Of a stretch of DNA of 64,000 nt, positions 51,292 to 63,292 are shown in pieces; the first letter of the stretch is position 1; every line of letters begins with the position of its first letter. Source of the stretch: Rhynochetos jubatus (taxonomy: Eukaryota; Chordata; Aves; Eurypygiformes; Rhynochetidae); contig CM050665.1 of assembly GCA_027574665.1 (NCBI GenBank), positions 1,612,001 to 1,676,000 on the forward strand, written 5' to 3'. Below the pieces are notes generated by a model. It had not been told where the DNA came from. It ran no database searches and saw only the letters and a program-made list of their open reading frames with translations. Made by a program: the position numbers and the translations under genes.

Positions 51292-54200
51292 GTGAGTGCG
51301 GGGGTGGGGGAGAGGCTGGAGGGCGGCACCGGAGGAAGAGGGGTGAGGGGCGGCGTCACAGCGGCCCACTCCCCTCGGCGGCGGGGTCCCCTCAGGGGAG
51401 AGGGGGGCGGGGGAGGGGGGGGGGGGCGTAGGCCGGGCCCGCCTCTCCCTCCCCTCACGGCCAGCACCATGGTAACGGGGGGGGGGGCGGCACGTGTGCT
51501 CCCCCGGCACCAGCCGCATCCACGGACCCTTCCCCGCGGTGGGCGAGCTCCCGTTCCGCTCCCTGTGCAAACGCCGGAGCTGCCGGGGGCGGCGGGTGCC
51601 CGGGTCGCTCCTCCGGCCACCCCGCCGGTGGCAGCCAGCACAGCTGCCCTCTGTCCCGGGGGCTCTGCACCCCCGCTGGGCTCGGGGGGAAGAGCGGGCG
51701 TTGTGTAGCTTAAGGAAGTCACCCTGGAGCCACGCTGGCCTTTGGGGGTTTCCCGGTGGGGTGGGAAGGGGCTTGGGGCTTTGAAAATCCCGTCTGGTGT
51801 CAGGGCAGGGAAGGGGAGGGTGAAGAAGCGCGGTCAGGTGGGAAAATCACCCCGTGGGGATGGTGTGTCTGGTCCCCTCCCACGGGAAAGGTGCAGCAGC
51901 TTTTCCCTGGGCTTCAGAAGTCAATGGAAACCTTACGCAGTTCTGCAATCTGAATGGTCAGGCAGGGGAAGCTGGTGCTGAAGCTGGTGCTGAGGCTGGA
52001 GCGGCTCGACGTTGCTCAGCTGGAAAAATGGGTGCGTTTGTGCCTAAAGAGCTACGTGTGTAGGAACGGCCGCAGTCCCTCGCTGCGAGGGAAGGATGGT
52101 GTTCACAGGAGAAACCGGGGAATCGCCGTGACACACGAGCCGGTGCTTGTGGCTGTAGGGAAACTGTACAAAAGGGTGCAGGCCAGGCGTGTAAGGAGGT
52201 AGGAGAGCGGGCTTTACATCCAGATGTGGCACTGGCAAGGCCGGTACTGAAGTACCCTATCTGCGTCTGGTATCTATTTTTCCCCCCTTATAATTAAACC
52301 CCCCCAGTACTGGAAAACGGCAGAGGATGTAGCAGGGTCAGAGAAGCGAGCTGAGGTCTGGAAGCAGTGCCCTGCAGTGGGGGGTTGGAGCTGGACTCTA
52401 AGGGAAAGCAGGGGTGATTGTGTTAGGCTGCGAAAGGCCTGCTCTGAGGACGTTGCTGCAGCCGCTAAAGGTGTTACAGTCACTGGTGGTCGTGTAGGAA
52501 AGTCAATAAATGGGTGAGTACACCCGTGCCCCAGCCAGGCTGGCGCCAGGCTCGCGCTGGCACAGGGGGTGCTGCAGAAGTGGGGTGTGAGGCAGGACAC
52601 CGGGCTGAGGCGAGTGCCCACCGTGGATTCTGGCTTCTGCTTTCTGCCACGTAGCTGCTGCCTTCCACTTGAGCAAGCTTAAGCGTTAACAGGTTCAGAT
52701 AGCGTAGCAAACCTGCGTGGGGGACCGAACCGGGGAAGTGGAAAAAGGTACTTGTCAGCTGGGTAAGTTCCTGCAGGCACGCACGGTGCGGCTGTGGAAG
52801 CCGGGCCGGCGCAGTGTAGAAGCAGGGGGTGAGGAGGGGCCGCAGGAGTCCCTCGGCCAGCTTCCCTCTCCCTGCAGGAAAAGTGAGTGTGCTGGAGCAG
52901 CTCCTTAGCACAAGCCCAGCACACGCCTGCCTCGTGCGGCCACTGCATAGCCGCTGTGCTGTTGGGCCGGTCGGAGCACTCACCCAGGCTCCTTTTTGCT
53001 TTTTCCCGATTATTAAGCCGGGCAGTTCCCTGAGCTGGTTCCCAGTCTGGGTCACAGCCGAGGGATGCTGCTCCCTGTCACAGGAGGGACTTGAAGGGGC
53101 AGAAACGCCGCACCGTGGAACCATGCTCTGAGAGGACGAAAAGCGCTGTCAGAGCAGGTGGCGGGCTTTAACCCAGGGCCTTTCTGGGACGCCCGAGAGC
53201 TCTTCAGCACTGTGTACCAACTCGGACGTACCTCATTGTTCTCTGTGCAGGGACAGGTGGCTGGAAGCTCATACCCGCCACACGATCCATCGCCCTATAT
53301 GAGCTCTTCCAGCTTGAATTTGCACGAACCCAATGACTGTAGTAATGAAATATTTGATGTAAGCTGGCAGCTGGTGGGAATCCTGGTGGATCGTGGTTTT
53401 TTCCAGCTCTGTGTTCACCCTGCCCACCCCTTAACCTGGAGCTGAGGCAGAGGAAGATTCCTCTGGCGACGGGAGTTTTCCGTAAGCGATTTATCTGTGA
53501 CTTCTGGAGCTGCATGGGCTAGACATGCAGACATACTCTGCCGGGAGTAGCGTAAAGCTCTCTGAGGTAACCAGGTTTCCCAGTGCTGGTACAGACGCTG
53601 CGACGTACGGGATGTTCTCTGAACCGAGTAGGTGAGGCGTTTCCACGCAGCGGTGACGGTTCCTGCTGGCTGCAGAGTTAGAGCGAAGAGGGAGCCCAAA
53701 CGTTCTCTGGGGAAATGTTACTGAGAAAACCAATTGGGTTTTTAAAAGTGCAGAGATCTAGGTCACGCAGGGTTTTCTAGCCAAGCGTGGGTTATGTTGT
53801 TAACCCCCCCAGCCGCTGTGTTTCAGCGGTACTGCGCAAGACCCTCATGGTTTCTCTGCCTCGTTCCGCAGCAGTGAGTGTCCTCGGACACGCATTTAGA
53901 CTTGGACCCAGCTAGGTGGAGTCCTTCTTCTTGCTAGACCCTTACTTTAAAGGGAAGCTGATGAAACGTTAGTTATCAATCACCGAGATGCCCATATCTT
54001 AACCCGCTGGTAACTGGGTTCCTGCTCCGAAGGCGATAGTTGCTGTGCCTTGCTGCTAGAGACAGCAGCATTCAGACTCTGTCTTCTTCCAGGTAGCTTG
54101 GAAACTGGCACAGATGGCGGGGCTTGTTCAGAGGGAAAGAAGCCGCTCCCTGGCGAAAGCGGCAGCGACTCCCGGACCGTGCGTGCAGCTCTGAAGCAGG

Positions 54201-55658
54201 AGGTGGGGAACGCTTCGCTTTTTCGGCACACACCTCGCACAGAGGTGAAATACCCACGGTCTGAGACGCCTGCAAAGGGACTCCTTCACGCCGGGGGGGC
54301 GGGAGCCGCCGTCACCTCACGGCGCGTTGTACCAAAGGGGCACCTCAGCTGTTCTCCTTTATCCTTGTGCTCTGCCCGAGTAGATTCGGCCTGCACAAAG
54401 CTGAATTCTTAATGGACATTTCCAAGCCTCATAGTGACACGTTGTCTTGGAGTTGTCCCTTTTCCAAGTGTTTTCCGTCCCGAGGGAAGCATTCACGGTG
54501 GTGTGAGCGACGGTGCGGTGACAGTTATTGTTATTTCAGCTATTAATAACGTTCCGTGGGGCACTTTCTTCACGGGGGTTGGTTAGTTCCCTCGTAGTTG
54601 CACATCCTGCCCACAACTGGCACTCGTGTTGATGTGCAGGCAGGAAGTGCCTCCCTCTGAAGCAATCATGGAGGGAGAAAGAGCTTGAGGGTTTGATGCT
54701 ATTTTAAGAAGAGTTTCTCAGGCAGCTAAATTCAGTGAAAGAGCTTTTCTGAGGTTTTTATTTCAGCTAACCCTTTCCTGGGTGAGGTGTTGGTGGGACC
54801 CTGTAAAAGCCTGGTACTTTTTGAGGACAAACACAACTCGAGAACAACCCACCAGGAGAGATTAGCGTAGATTTTGGTCAACGTGAAAGGCAGCAGAGCT
54901 ACAAGAAGTATCCTTTGCTGAACAGGAAACAGAGCCGCTGGTATCAATGGGCGAGAGTGTAAAAGGAAAAAACAGGATTCAGGTTGCTCTTCACTCTAGA
55001 AAACTTGCTCATGCAGAGAGGCAGAATCTGCCCCCGAGTAGAAAAGTGAAAATCCAGTGAGTAATCACGCCCTGAGGAGCAGCAGCCTCTGTTGCTTTCC
55101 AGAAAAAGGTGTGATGTGGCTGATAACAGCCTGTTTTCGTCGCCAGCCTCGTTGACCCGCGTGTGGTAATTCGGGGTGGTTTGCTGGGACGTGGTCTTAC
55201 CCGTGCACCAGGCTGGTAGCAGAGTGGGTAAAAAACACCAGACAGGAGAATCGCAGTTCACTGAGGAGCTCCGGGGGGGAGGTCCAGGAAGGCAGGGGTG
55301 AAGGGCAGATGAGACCAGAGCGAAGAACACGGAAAAGGGGATGCGAAGCGATCCACAAGACACGCGGGGAGAGGTGAGGCATTTAGCGCTGCAGAGAGAC
55401 GCCTGGCGGCAGTATTTCAGGAGAAAACCCCTGGAAAAGGTAACGCTGGCTCATAACCGTGTCCACAGTGTGGTTCAGGAAAAGTTTAACGATGTTTTAT
55501 TGCCGTAACGGGCCAAGGGAGGAAAGAACAAAACACGTTCTGGAGGGGGGAGTTTCCCGTGTCCGAACACCCACCCTCACGTGGTCGTAATGCGTGTTGC
55601 GTGCGCGCGCAGGGGTGAAAGGTGCGGCGTCTTAACCCCGCCCCTTGTGTGATTTCAG
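51292..55658 (+). other. PLAGL2: PLAGL2 5' intron region
   Basis: About 4.4 kb between the candidate first exon and the start-codon exon. The left end is still CpG-island sequence with long G- and C-runs (about 51405-51427 and 51478-51488). The rest is unique sequence without a supported gene, although small non-coding PLAGL2 exons could be hidden here. Confidence 0.6.
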
Positions 55659-56052
55659 ATGAAGATGTTTTGCCGTTAAAGGCGTTTGGTCGCAGAGGGG
55701 TTCCACCGGAGAACGGCACCGGGACGGCGTCGCGGCCGGACGCCTGCAGGCTCGAGTTCCGCTTGACATGGCCGTGTTCTAGACCTGCCATGACGGCATT
55801 TTTTCCCAGTGTTCCCAACTGGATTCAAGATGCAAAGCAGGAGGAGGAAGAGACAGGCTGGAAATTAGTCCCCAGACCACGAGGTGAAGAGACCGAAAGT
55901 CAGGGAAAATGCCAATGTGAAATATCGGAGAGCTCCTTCGCGACTGTGGACAAGCTGAGAACTCACACGCTTTCCCATACCGAGCAGAGGCCGTACAACT
56001 GCCCTCAGCTGCACTGCGGCAAGGCCTTCGCTTCCAAGTACAAGCTGTACAG
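55659..56052 (+). CDS. PLAGL2: PLAGL2 start-codon exon
   Basis: Acceptor TGATTTCAG, donor AG|GTAGGT. The first 131 bases are 5' UTR with two out-of-frame ATGs: one at the exon's first base giving a 5-codon-plus reading frame (MKMFCR then stop) and one at 55768 giving MAVF then stop, ending eight bases before the main ATG. The coding part carries the atypical first finger and most of finger 2 (CPQLHCGKAFASKYKLYR). Confidence 0.93.
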
Positions 56053-58378
56053 GTAGGTAACTGCCTCTGCCGACCAGAGGGAGGGAAAACCCCCTCCCTC
56101 GAGTGTTTTGGTTTGAATTTCTGAGAAGGCGGAGGAGGGGGAATGCCCTGGTTGCCCTGCAGAGCAGTTGAGCCCCAGACGTTACCGTACTTGGCATCCC
56201 TCGGCACCTTCCAGAGAGCCTCCGATAGCGCTGCGTCCTGAGCTCAGGCTGTTGGCTGCTCTACTGCGGAGGAAAGCGAAGCAGAAAGTGAAGTTCACAG
56301 GTTAAAAAAACCCCAAAAGGGAGAGCAGGAATAGCATTGACATTCCCTAAGCCCTGCCTCTAACCCCAGGAGCAGTTCTGTGGCAGCTGCTCCAGCGCGA
56401 AGGAGTGGAGTTCCCATTTACACACTGAGGTGCAGCTGTAGGGTAACTGAACTACGTGGTCACCAGGAACGGGAAACCGCGGTGTCAGTGCGAGATGCCA
56501 GGTGGAATCGGTTCGCGGTGGCTGTCGGCAGACGTTGCCGCAGTCTGATGTCTCCTGGTGAAGTGAAGCCGTCTCACCAGCGCACGAGCGTGTCTCGTCA
56601 CGAACTACCCAGGTTTTCTTTGTCGCTTCCCCCTTTGGTGGCCTCAGCAGAGGACCGGGAGCCGAGGAGATGACTCAAGTATACGTGTTGTGCTTCTGTG
56701 CACATCACAGAATCACAGACTGGTTTGGGCCGAAAGGGACCTCAAAGACCATCCAGTTCCAACCCCCCTGCCACGGGCAGGGACACCTTCCATAGCCCAG
56801 GGTGCTCCCAGCCTCATCCAGCCTGGCCTTGGGCACTGCCAGGGATGGGGCATCCACAGCTTCTCTGGGCAGCCTGTCCCAGTGCCCCCCACCCTCTGTG
56901 GGAAGAATTCCTGCCTGATGGCCCATCTCCCTCTTTCTGTTTAACCCCGTCACCCCTTGTCCTGTCACTACAGGCCCTTGTACAAAGCCCCCCCCAGCTT
57001 CCTTGTAGCCCCCAACATCGTTTAGTGGCGGTAAAACGCCGCCCGGGGTTTTTGTGGCATAAAGTGTAGAACGCGAGGAGAATTTTGGAAAAGTAGCGCC
57101 TGTCCTGCCGGGGGTCGGACGCCAGACTAAACGTTTTCCTGCTTTTCTCCCGAAAGGCACATGGCCACGCACTCTGCTCAGAAGCCTCACCAGTGTATGT
57201 ACTGCGAGAAGATGTTCCACCGGAAAGATCACCTCCGCAACCACCTCCAGACCCACGACCCCAACAAGGAGGCTCTCCACTGTCCCGAGTGCGGCAAGAA
57301 CTACAACACGAAACTCGGCTTCAGGCGACATCTGGCCATGCACGCGGCTGCCAGCGGCGACCTCAGCTGCAAGGTGTGCCTCCAGACGTTCGAAAGTACC
57401 CAGGTCCTGCTGGAGCACCTCAAAGCTCATTCTCGGCGCGCTTCTGGTGGAGCGAAGGAAAAGAAGCACCCGTGCGACCACTGCGATAGGCGCTTCTACA
57501 CCCGGAAGGACGTGCGGAGGCACCTGGTCGTGCACACGGGGCGGAAGGACTTCTTGTGCCAGTACTGCGCTCAGAGGTTTGGGCGGAAAGATCATCTGAC
57601 CAGGCACATGAAGAAAAGCCACTCCCAGGAACTGCTGAAGATTAAGACGGAGCCGGTGGACATGCTGGGCCTCCTGAGCTGCAGCTCCTCCGTCGCAGTG
57701 AAGGAAGAGCTGAGTCCCGTCCTGTGTATGGCCTCCAGAGACATGATAGGTGGTAAGAGCTTCCCTGGCGTGCTGCCTGTGGGCATGTACAGCACGCACC
57801 TCCAAACCGTGCCGAGCTCAGGGATGCCCCATGCTTTGGTTCCCAACTCTCTTCCAATGGGAATGAGCTATCCTCTGGAGTCGTCTTCTCCCATCTCCTC
57901 CCCACCGCAACCTCCTCCAAAGTATCAGCTTGGATCTACCTCATATTTGCCTGAGAAACTACCCAAAGTAGAGGTGGACAGCTTCTTGTCAGACTTCCCT
58001 GGCAGCCTGTCTCTCTCGTCTGGTGAGCCTCAGTCCTCTTCGCCTCAGCCACCCGCCCTGGATGAGGCTCTGCTTTCCAAGAGCCCTGCCAACCTCTCCG
58101 AGGCTCTCTGTGCTGCTAACATGGACTTCTCTCATCTTCTCGGCTTCCTCCCCCTAAATCTTCCTCCTTGCAATCCGCCTGTATCATCAGGGGGGTTGGT
58201 CATGGGCTACTCGCAGGGGGAGGCGCAGCCGCTGCTTACCACTTTGCCACACCAACCTCAAGATTCCCCCGGGAGCGGCGCCTCCCTGAACTTTGGGCCC
58301 CTTCACTCGCTGCCCCCCGTCTTCACCTCCAGCTTGAGCACAACCACGCTGCCGCGTTTCCACCAGGCCTTCCAATAA
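55790..58378 (+). CDS. PLAGL2: PLAGL2, C2H2 zinc-finger transcription factor
   Basis: Two coding exons, 55790-56052 and 57157-58378, join inside the Arg codon of YKLYR|HMATH. The product is 494 aa (human 496). PLAG-family nuclear activator that binds GC-rich sites. Seven C2H2-type fingers: 41-63 (atypical), 71-93, 101-121, 130-150, 159-179, 194-214, 222-243. SUMO-consensus lysines follow at K251 (IKTE) and K270 (VKEE). The C-terminus is Ser/Pro-rich activation sequence ending TTLPRFHQAFQ. The start (MTAFFPSVPNWIQDAKQ) matches the family N-terminus. The frame is open upstream to the exon edge, so an extended form cannot be ruled out. Divergent from POFUT1 as in human. Confidence 0.98.
56053..57156 (+). 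other. PLAGL2: PLAGL2 intron between coding exons
   Basis: 1.1 kb, GTAGGT to CCCGAAAG. About 310 bases of its right half are an antisense CR1 3' end, listed separately, stopping roughly 140 bases before the acceptor. The remainder is unique. Confidence 0.9.
56704..57015 (-). mobile_element. CR1 LINE 3' fragment
   Basis: CACAGAATCACAGACTGGTT, CCAGTTCCAACCCCCCTGCC and CCCACCCTCTGTGGGAAGAA; ends at CTTCCTTGTAGCCCCCAACA. It lies antisense in the PLAGL2 coding-region intron. Confidence 0.93.
57157..58378 (+). CDS. PLAGL2: PLAGL2 terminal coding exon
   Basis: Holds the end of finger 2, fingers 3-7 and the whole activation region. The linkers deviate from TGEKP, as is typical of PLAG proteins. The segments RKDHLRNH and RKDHLTRH in fingers 3 and 7 are the core DNA-contacting fingers in the family. 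The stop is TAA. Confidence 0.97.
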
Positions 58379-58896
58379 CAGCGCCGGAGAACGGACCCTC
58401 CGGTCACCCTGTGGTGGAGAGCCTCGAAAACGCACAACTCCGCCTTCCCGGCGGGACGCGGAAGCTTTGCAAAGCCCTTTCGGACGGGAGGCGTGCGGTC
58501 CCTGGGGGGAGCACTTGCGGACTGGAACAGCAGCTGTCCCCGCGCACGTCCCGGTCCCGCACAGCGGAAGGATTTCCGCTGATAGACTGGAGATGTTTTA
58601 TCTGAGTTTTGATCTGTGAATCAGGAGCCGCGCTTAGCACTGACCTTCCCCGAGGGCCTGGAGCCACGTTCCTCTTCGGGAAGGGACTGTCCCTGAGAAG
58701 GAGTTGAGACTCTTTCATCTTGGGCTAAACTTTTGAAGAGTCCAGCTTCCATTTCGTGTTATCACACTGCAATTCCGGCAAAAGAGCCAACACCTCCACC
58801 TGGAGAAGGAGGAGAAGCCAGGATACCCGCTCTGTCTGACGCCGACGGGGAAGAGGCTGTCCTTCCCCACTACCTCTCATCCCATCCCCGAGTACC

Positions 58897-58949
58897 GCTT
58901 CCTCCGCGGGATGCAGCTTCCTCCGCGGGATGCAGCTTCCTCCGCATCA
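58897..58949. repeat. 19 bp tandem repeat, 2.8 copies
   Basis: GCTTCCTCCGCGGGATGCA at 58897 and 58916 is exact, followed by a truncated third copy GCTTCCTCCGCATCA at 58935. It lies in the presumed PLAGL2 3' UTR. Confidence 0.9.
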
Positions 58950-60788
58950 GTGTTAAGCAACAAGACCGTTTACGTAGCGAAGTCAGACGTCCCCTCATCC
59001 TCCTCCGCGGAGCCGATAGGTTAAACTCGTTGCCGTGACCGTTGTTTACGCCACACACCTCTGTTTCCGCCAGTACAGAAGTCGGAGGCACCGGAACACA
59101 CTGGGCTTCTCTCTGGTGTAGCTCGACCACTGTTTACACACCGAAGTCAGGTTGCACTGATTTCTCTTCACTTCCCATGTTCTTCCCCCATGGGGAAACA
59201 CACTGCTCCTGGACCGCCTCGGCCTCCGCCGCTTCCCGCCGCCGCTTCCCGCGTCTTCCCTCTGGCGAGCCACGTGTCGAGGGGCTGGAGCAGCTCTCCC
59301 AGCTTAGCTTGGTTGCGAGGTGGATGGGTTGAGCCCTTTTAAATATCTCCCCCAGGTAGATCTGCGTCCCGTCTGGAAACCAAAGCGCGTGGAGAAGCCG
59401 GGTGGGAGCTCGGGGCGGGCAGCGCCGAGAGCCGCCGTGCCAGGCGCGGGCCGGCTCAGGCTGCGGGCCCCGCTCGCTCGGCTCCCCCGGGCTGAGGCAG
59501 CGTGCGAGTCCCTGCGTTCTACCGCAGCAGCTCTGTGCCCTTCTCTGCCTCCGTCAGTACCCTTCGGGCTCACCCAGGCTCAAGAGGGGTTTTCACCTCT
59601 GTCCCAGGGCGATAACATCCAGGAATCGGGAGGAAGAATCGGCCCCGCCTTCCCGTACACCCTGTCGGCGTGGCCGATGCCTTTTCCCCAACACTAATCC
59701 TTCCAGCTGAGGGGTTGGGCCTGCAGTCACCCTTCCACTTTGGAGTTGGTTCCCCTGGCCTTTCTATTCTGCCGCTTCCCTGGCTCCCAGCCTCACCTCT
59801 CAGATCCTTCCGCGGACCCCGGGGGCAGCAGGCTTACGCTGGGAGGTGGCGGCCGGCCGCCGGCGTTGCTAACCCTCCGCACCGTCTCCTGCTCTCGCTG
59901 CCCTGGGCGCGGCTCCGGCAACGTGCGGGGGTCGGTGTCCCTGCGCGTGGATCCGCGTACCGCAGCAGGGAGCAGCGGGCAAGTCAGCCAGGAAACGCCT
60001 CGCTGTTCTCCACAAACCTCGAACGTGCACAATCTACCTCTCCTCTGCGACCTCGGCTCCTCCAGCGCAGCCGGAGGCTGCCCCCGCTCCGGGCCTCGAG
60101 CCGAGGCGCAGCCCCGGATCCGCAGCGGGACGGCCGCCGCGCCTCGTTTGTCCGCAGGCTTCTCTCTCCCCCCGCCGCTCGGCTTTGGCGCTGGCTTGGC
60201 GATCCTCCCCGGGGACCGAGCCGCTCGCGCTCCAGGACGGAGAGCGGTTGCTTTAGGGTGGCCAGCGATGCCGCGAGCCGTGCTTGGGTGTCAAAACGGA
60301 CGATCCGATTTACTTACCTCAGCGACAGCGGCCTCCCCGCGGTCAGCGCAGTACTTCCTCCTCCGCACGACGTTGCCTTTCCCAGTTCGACGAGTGCCTT
60401 GTCCTGCGACGCAGAAACGGTGAACGGGGCGTTTCCGCCGGGCTGTTCACCGTCACCGAATACCTCAGGCCTGTTTCTAGTGCTTTTCTCTGTGCGAGTT
60501 CGCGTTCCGCGCTGTCCCTGCTGACACGCAAGCCTTCGCCCCGTCTTCAGGTGAGAGGATTCGGGGGCTTTGTGAGGAGGGAACGGGCAGAACTGATGGC
60601 TGACGGCCAGCGAGGGTCGCCGGGTTGGCGCGGCGCCGCCGCCGCACGCCGCCTCCCGTCTCACAGCAGCCGGCTTTCCCGCTTTTTGCCTGCGTTGTAC
60701 TCTGAACAGGTGTCATCACTGGAATTCCTTTAGCAGTGGTAGCTAAACGTAGAGCCAGGCGTCCCCGTCTGCCAGTAGTCTGTCAGAG

Positions 60789-60794
60789 AATAAA
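60789..60794 (+). terminator. PLAGL2: Poly(A) signal, PLAGL2
   Basis: AATAAA followed by a T-rich stretch (TTCATTTTGCT) in an otherwise GC-rich surrounding, consistent with the PLAGL2 3' end. Confidence 0.6.
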
Positions 60795-61089
60795 CGGAAT
60801 TCATTTTGCTACTACTTGCACGTGCCGTTTGCTTCCCAGACAGGCGGAACGGCGGTCCCGTCTGCCGGTGAGGGGGGCCTGGGCGCCGGCCCGGGGAGCG
60901 CGCTGCGAGCCGGCACGCTGGAGTGGGCGCCGGGTCTTTGCACTGGAAAATGGCTTTGGTGTTCCTGTTCCACAGTGGAGCCGATGGCGGCCGAGGGTTT
61001 TGTCAGCCGGACTAAACCCAAGGAGGCGGCTTCCAGCGGAGATGCGAGGGACGCGGTTCACGGAACGGCTTATTTCTGGACTCTGGTTA

Positions 61090-61515
61090 CAATCCCAGAG
61101 TCACGGGATGGGTTGGGCTGGGAGGGACCTTACAGCCCCCCCAGTGCCACCCCCTGCCACGGGCAGGGACACCTTCCATAGCCCAGGGTGCTCCCAGCCT
61201 CATCCAGCCTGGCCTTGGACACTCCCAGGGATGGGGCATCCACAGCTTCTCTGGGAACCTGTCCCAGTGCTCCCCACCCTCTGCGGGAAGAATTCCTTCC
61301 TGATGGCCCATCTCCATCTCCCTCTTTCCGTTTAAACCCGTCACCCCTTGTCCTGTCACTCCCTGCCCTTGGGAAAAGCCCCCCCCAGCTTTCTTGTACC
61401 CCCCCAGGCACTGGAAGGGGCTCTAAGGTCTCCCCAGAGCCTTCCCTTCTCCAGGCTGAACCCCCCAACTCCCCCAGCCTGGCCCCATGGCAGAGGGGCT
61501 CCAGCCCCCGGAGCA
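61090..61515 (-). mobile_element. CR1 LINE 3' fragment
   Basis: CAGAGTCACGGGATGGGTTG through CCATGGCAGAGGGGCTCCAG, close in sequence to the copies at 35 and 44 kb. It lies just downstream of the PLAGL2 poly(A) signal. Confidence 0.93.
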
Positions 61516-63292
61516 GCGACACCAACTTTTGCCTGTTCATAAGGAAAAGGTGGAGCGTGGAAGACGCGGCCCGTGGGAACGTGGGTGCCTTCGGCAGGAC
61601 GGGGCTGTTGGGCAAAGCAGCCGAAGGCAGCTGGGACCAGCTCAGCGCTCCGGGACACGAGACCGGTCAGGAGCGTTCAGTTGGGAAAGAGATGGTTTGA
61701 CGTGGGGCTGACCCGGGGGGGGGAGGTCGAACAGCGCAGACAACGGAGACACAGAATCACAGAGCGCGAGCCCGTGGCGGGGCAGGACGCACCCGCAATT
61801 CCAGACGCTCCCGAGGGCAAGGCCGCGGCGGCCCACGGGGAGCCATCCCGGCTCACTGGGTGAGCCGCTCCCGCGCAGCCGAGGGTCCGCTCACCGCCCC
61901 GGGCGCAGGTTGCTGGAGCTGTGGGAAAGCCCCCAGACCCCTTTTTCCTGTGGGATCACAGCTCGAAGCCCACTGGCGGGAAGGAACGCGTTAACTTGCC
62001 TTTGCTTCCACCGAACTCCGGTGCCGGAATCTGCACGCGCGGCTCTGGCAGACGCTGCTCGCCGTCCCACGGGAGCGCCCGCTCTCCAAGCCTGCCTGGG
62101 GAAAACCGGTGCCATGTCCGTGGGAATCCCTTTCTTCCGTCCGGTAGGCCGAGGCGTTCGGCAGTGCCGGCGGGAGCTCGGCCCTTTGGTGGGCGATTCC
62201 CTCCTCGCTGAAGAGCAGCTGCTCCCAAGATTTCCCGCCGTCGCTGAAACATCCCCGGCTCCTGTCCCGGCCGTTGCAGCGCCTTCGCTATCCGGGAAGA
62301 GCCACCCCGCCGAGGCGCTGCCTGCCACCCGCCGCTACCGGTTGTACCTGGAAGGAGCCGACGCTCTCCGCGTCGCCCTGCCTCCTCCTCGCTGTCCTCC
62401 CCGCTGGGGCTCACCCAGCGCCACCTGGGGCGCCCGCTCCGAGCTCGCCGCCCGCCCGGCCCTGCCGATGCTCTGCCGCCGCGGGGCGAGGTGGCTGAAC
62501 GGCTCCGAGAGCCGCTTCGTTACAGCTTCGCGGGTTTCCATCCCGGCCCAGAACGTGCTGCTTCCTCGTGACTTTAGCACGCGCCCCAGTTCTCAGCGAG
62601 GGGAGCGGGCACCCGGCTGCGATCCTGCCCCGCTCCCGCCTGGGTGCCGGTTGGCGTCGCAGACCAGGACTGGGACACCCGGGCTGTGCTTCTGTTCCCG
62701 GCCCCGGCCCCTCTCGGCCTCTCTCTGCCCAAGCGGCCACGACACGGCGTGTCCCTCGTGCAGCCGCCCGGGAAGCGCGGCGGCCACCCACGCAGCTTTC
62801 CGTAGGAACGCCGCTTCCCGTTCCACCGCGTCTCCGGGGTCAGCCGACTCCTCGGGTTCCGCTGTCCCTGCCGCGCGCTCGCGGCGGCTCGGCGCCCTGC
62901 GATTCCCCTCGCTTCGTTCCGTAGCGGGGATCCTCTGGGAATCCTGCCACGCGTTTCAGCCATCCTCGGGCCGCGTTTTCTTCCTCAGCGGGCTCCTGTG
63001 GGATCTGCGCCCGGAGCCGTCTCCGCAGCGGCCCCTGGGGGGGTTTAACCCACCGGAACAGGTCACGGAAAAGGGGAACCGGTGACGGGAAAACGATACC
63101 TGGGGCAACCCCATCCTGCTTCTCACAGGTCGGTCCCGTGGGATGAGCTTCGCTTTCCCATCAAAGCGCATCCCGTTCCTTACGTGCGCAGGAAGGCTGG
63201 CAGGAAGGGATGGAAGCGTCTCCCTCTCCGTGTGCTCGTAGCCGAGGCTACGTCTGCCGCAGCCCCTTCGCGTCCGCACGCGCGAGGAAGCG

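Larger units (their letters stand above)
50700..51500. promoter_or_regulatory. Bidirectional CpG-island promoter, POFUT1/PLAGL2
   Basis: POFUT1 starts leftward at 51096 and a GTGAGT donor for a plus-strand exon sits at 51292, so two divergent genes share fewer than about 200 bases of core promoter. Visible elements are a perfect palindromic CRE, TGACGTCA (51208-51215), an ETS-like GGCGGAAGT (51192-51200), TCCCACAATGC (51217-51227) and TCCCGGCATGC (51132-51142), the latter two resembling the 3' half of the ZNF143/THAP11 element. No TATA box. Sharing is inferred from geometry. Confidence 0.75.
58379..60815 (+). other. PLAGL2: PLAGL2 3' UTR (inferred extent)
   Basis: About 2.4 kb from the stop to just past the first AATAAA on the plus strand. 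It includes a small 19 bp tandem repeat and a CpG-rich middle part (about 59400-60250). Open frames in it are GC artefacts. Confidence 0.6.

Noticed and set aside
56705..57805. 366-codon minus-strand open frame over PLAGL2
   Set aside because: It runs from the antisense strand of the zinc-finger exon through the intron and CR1, an artefact of coding GC bias.
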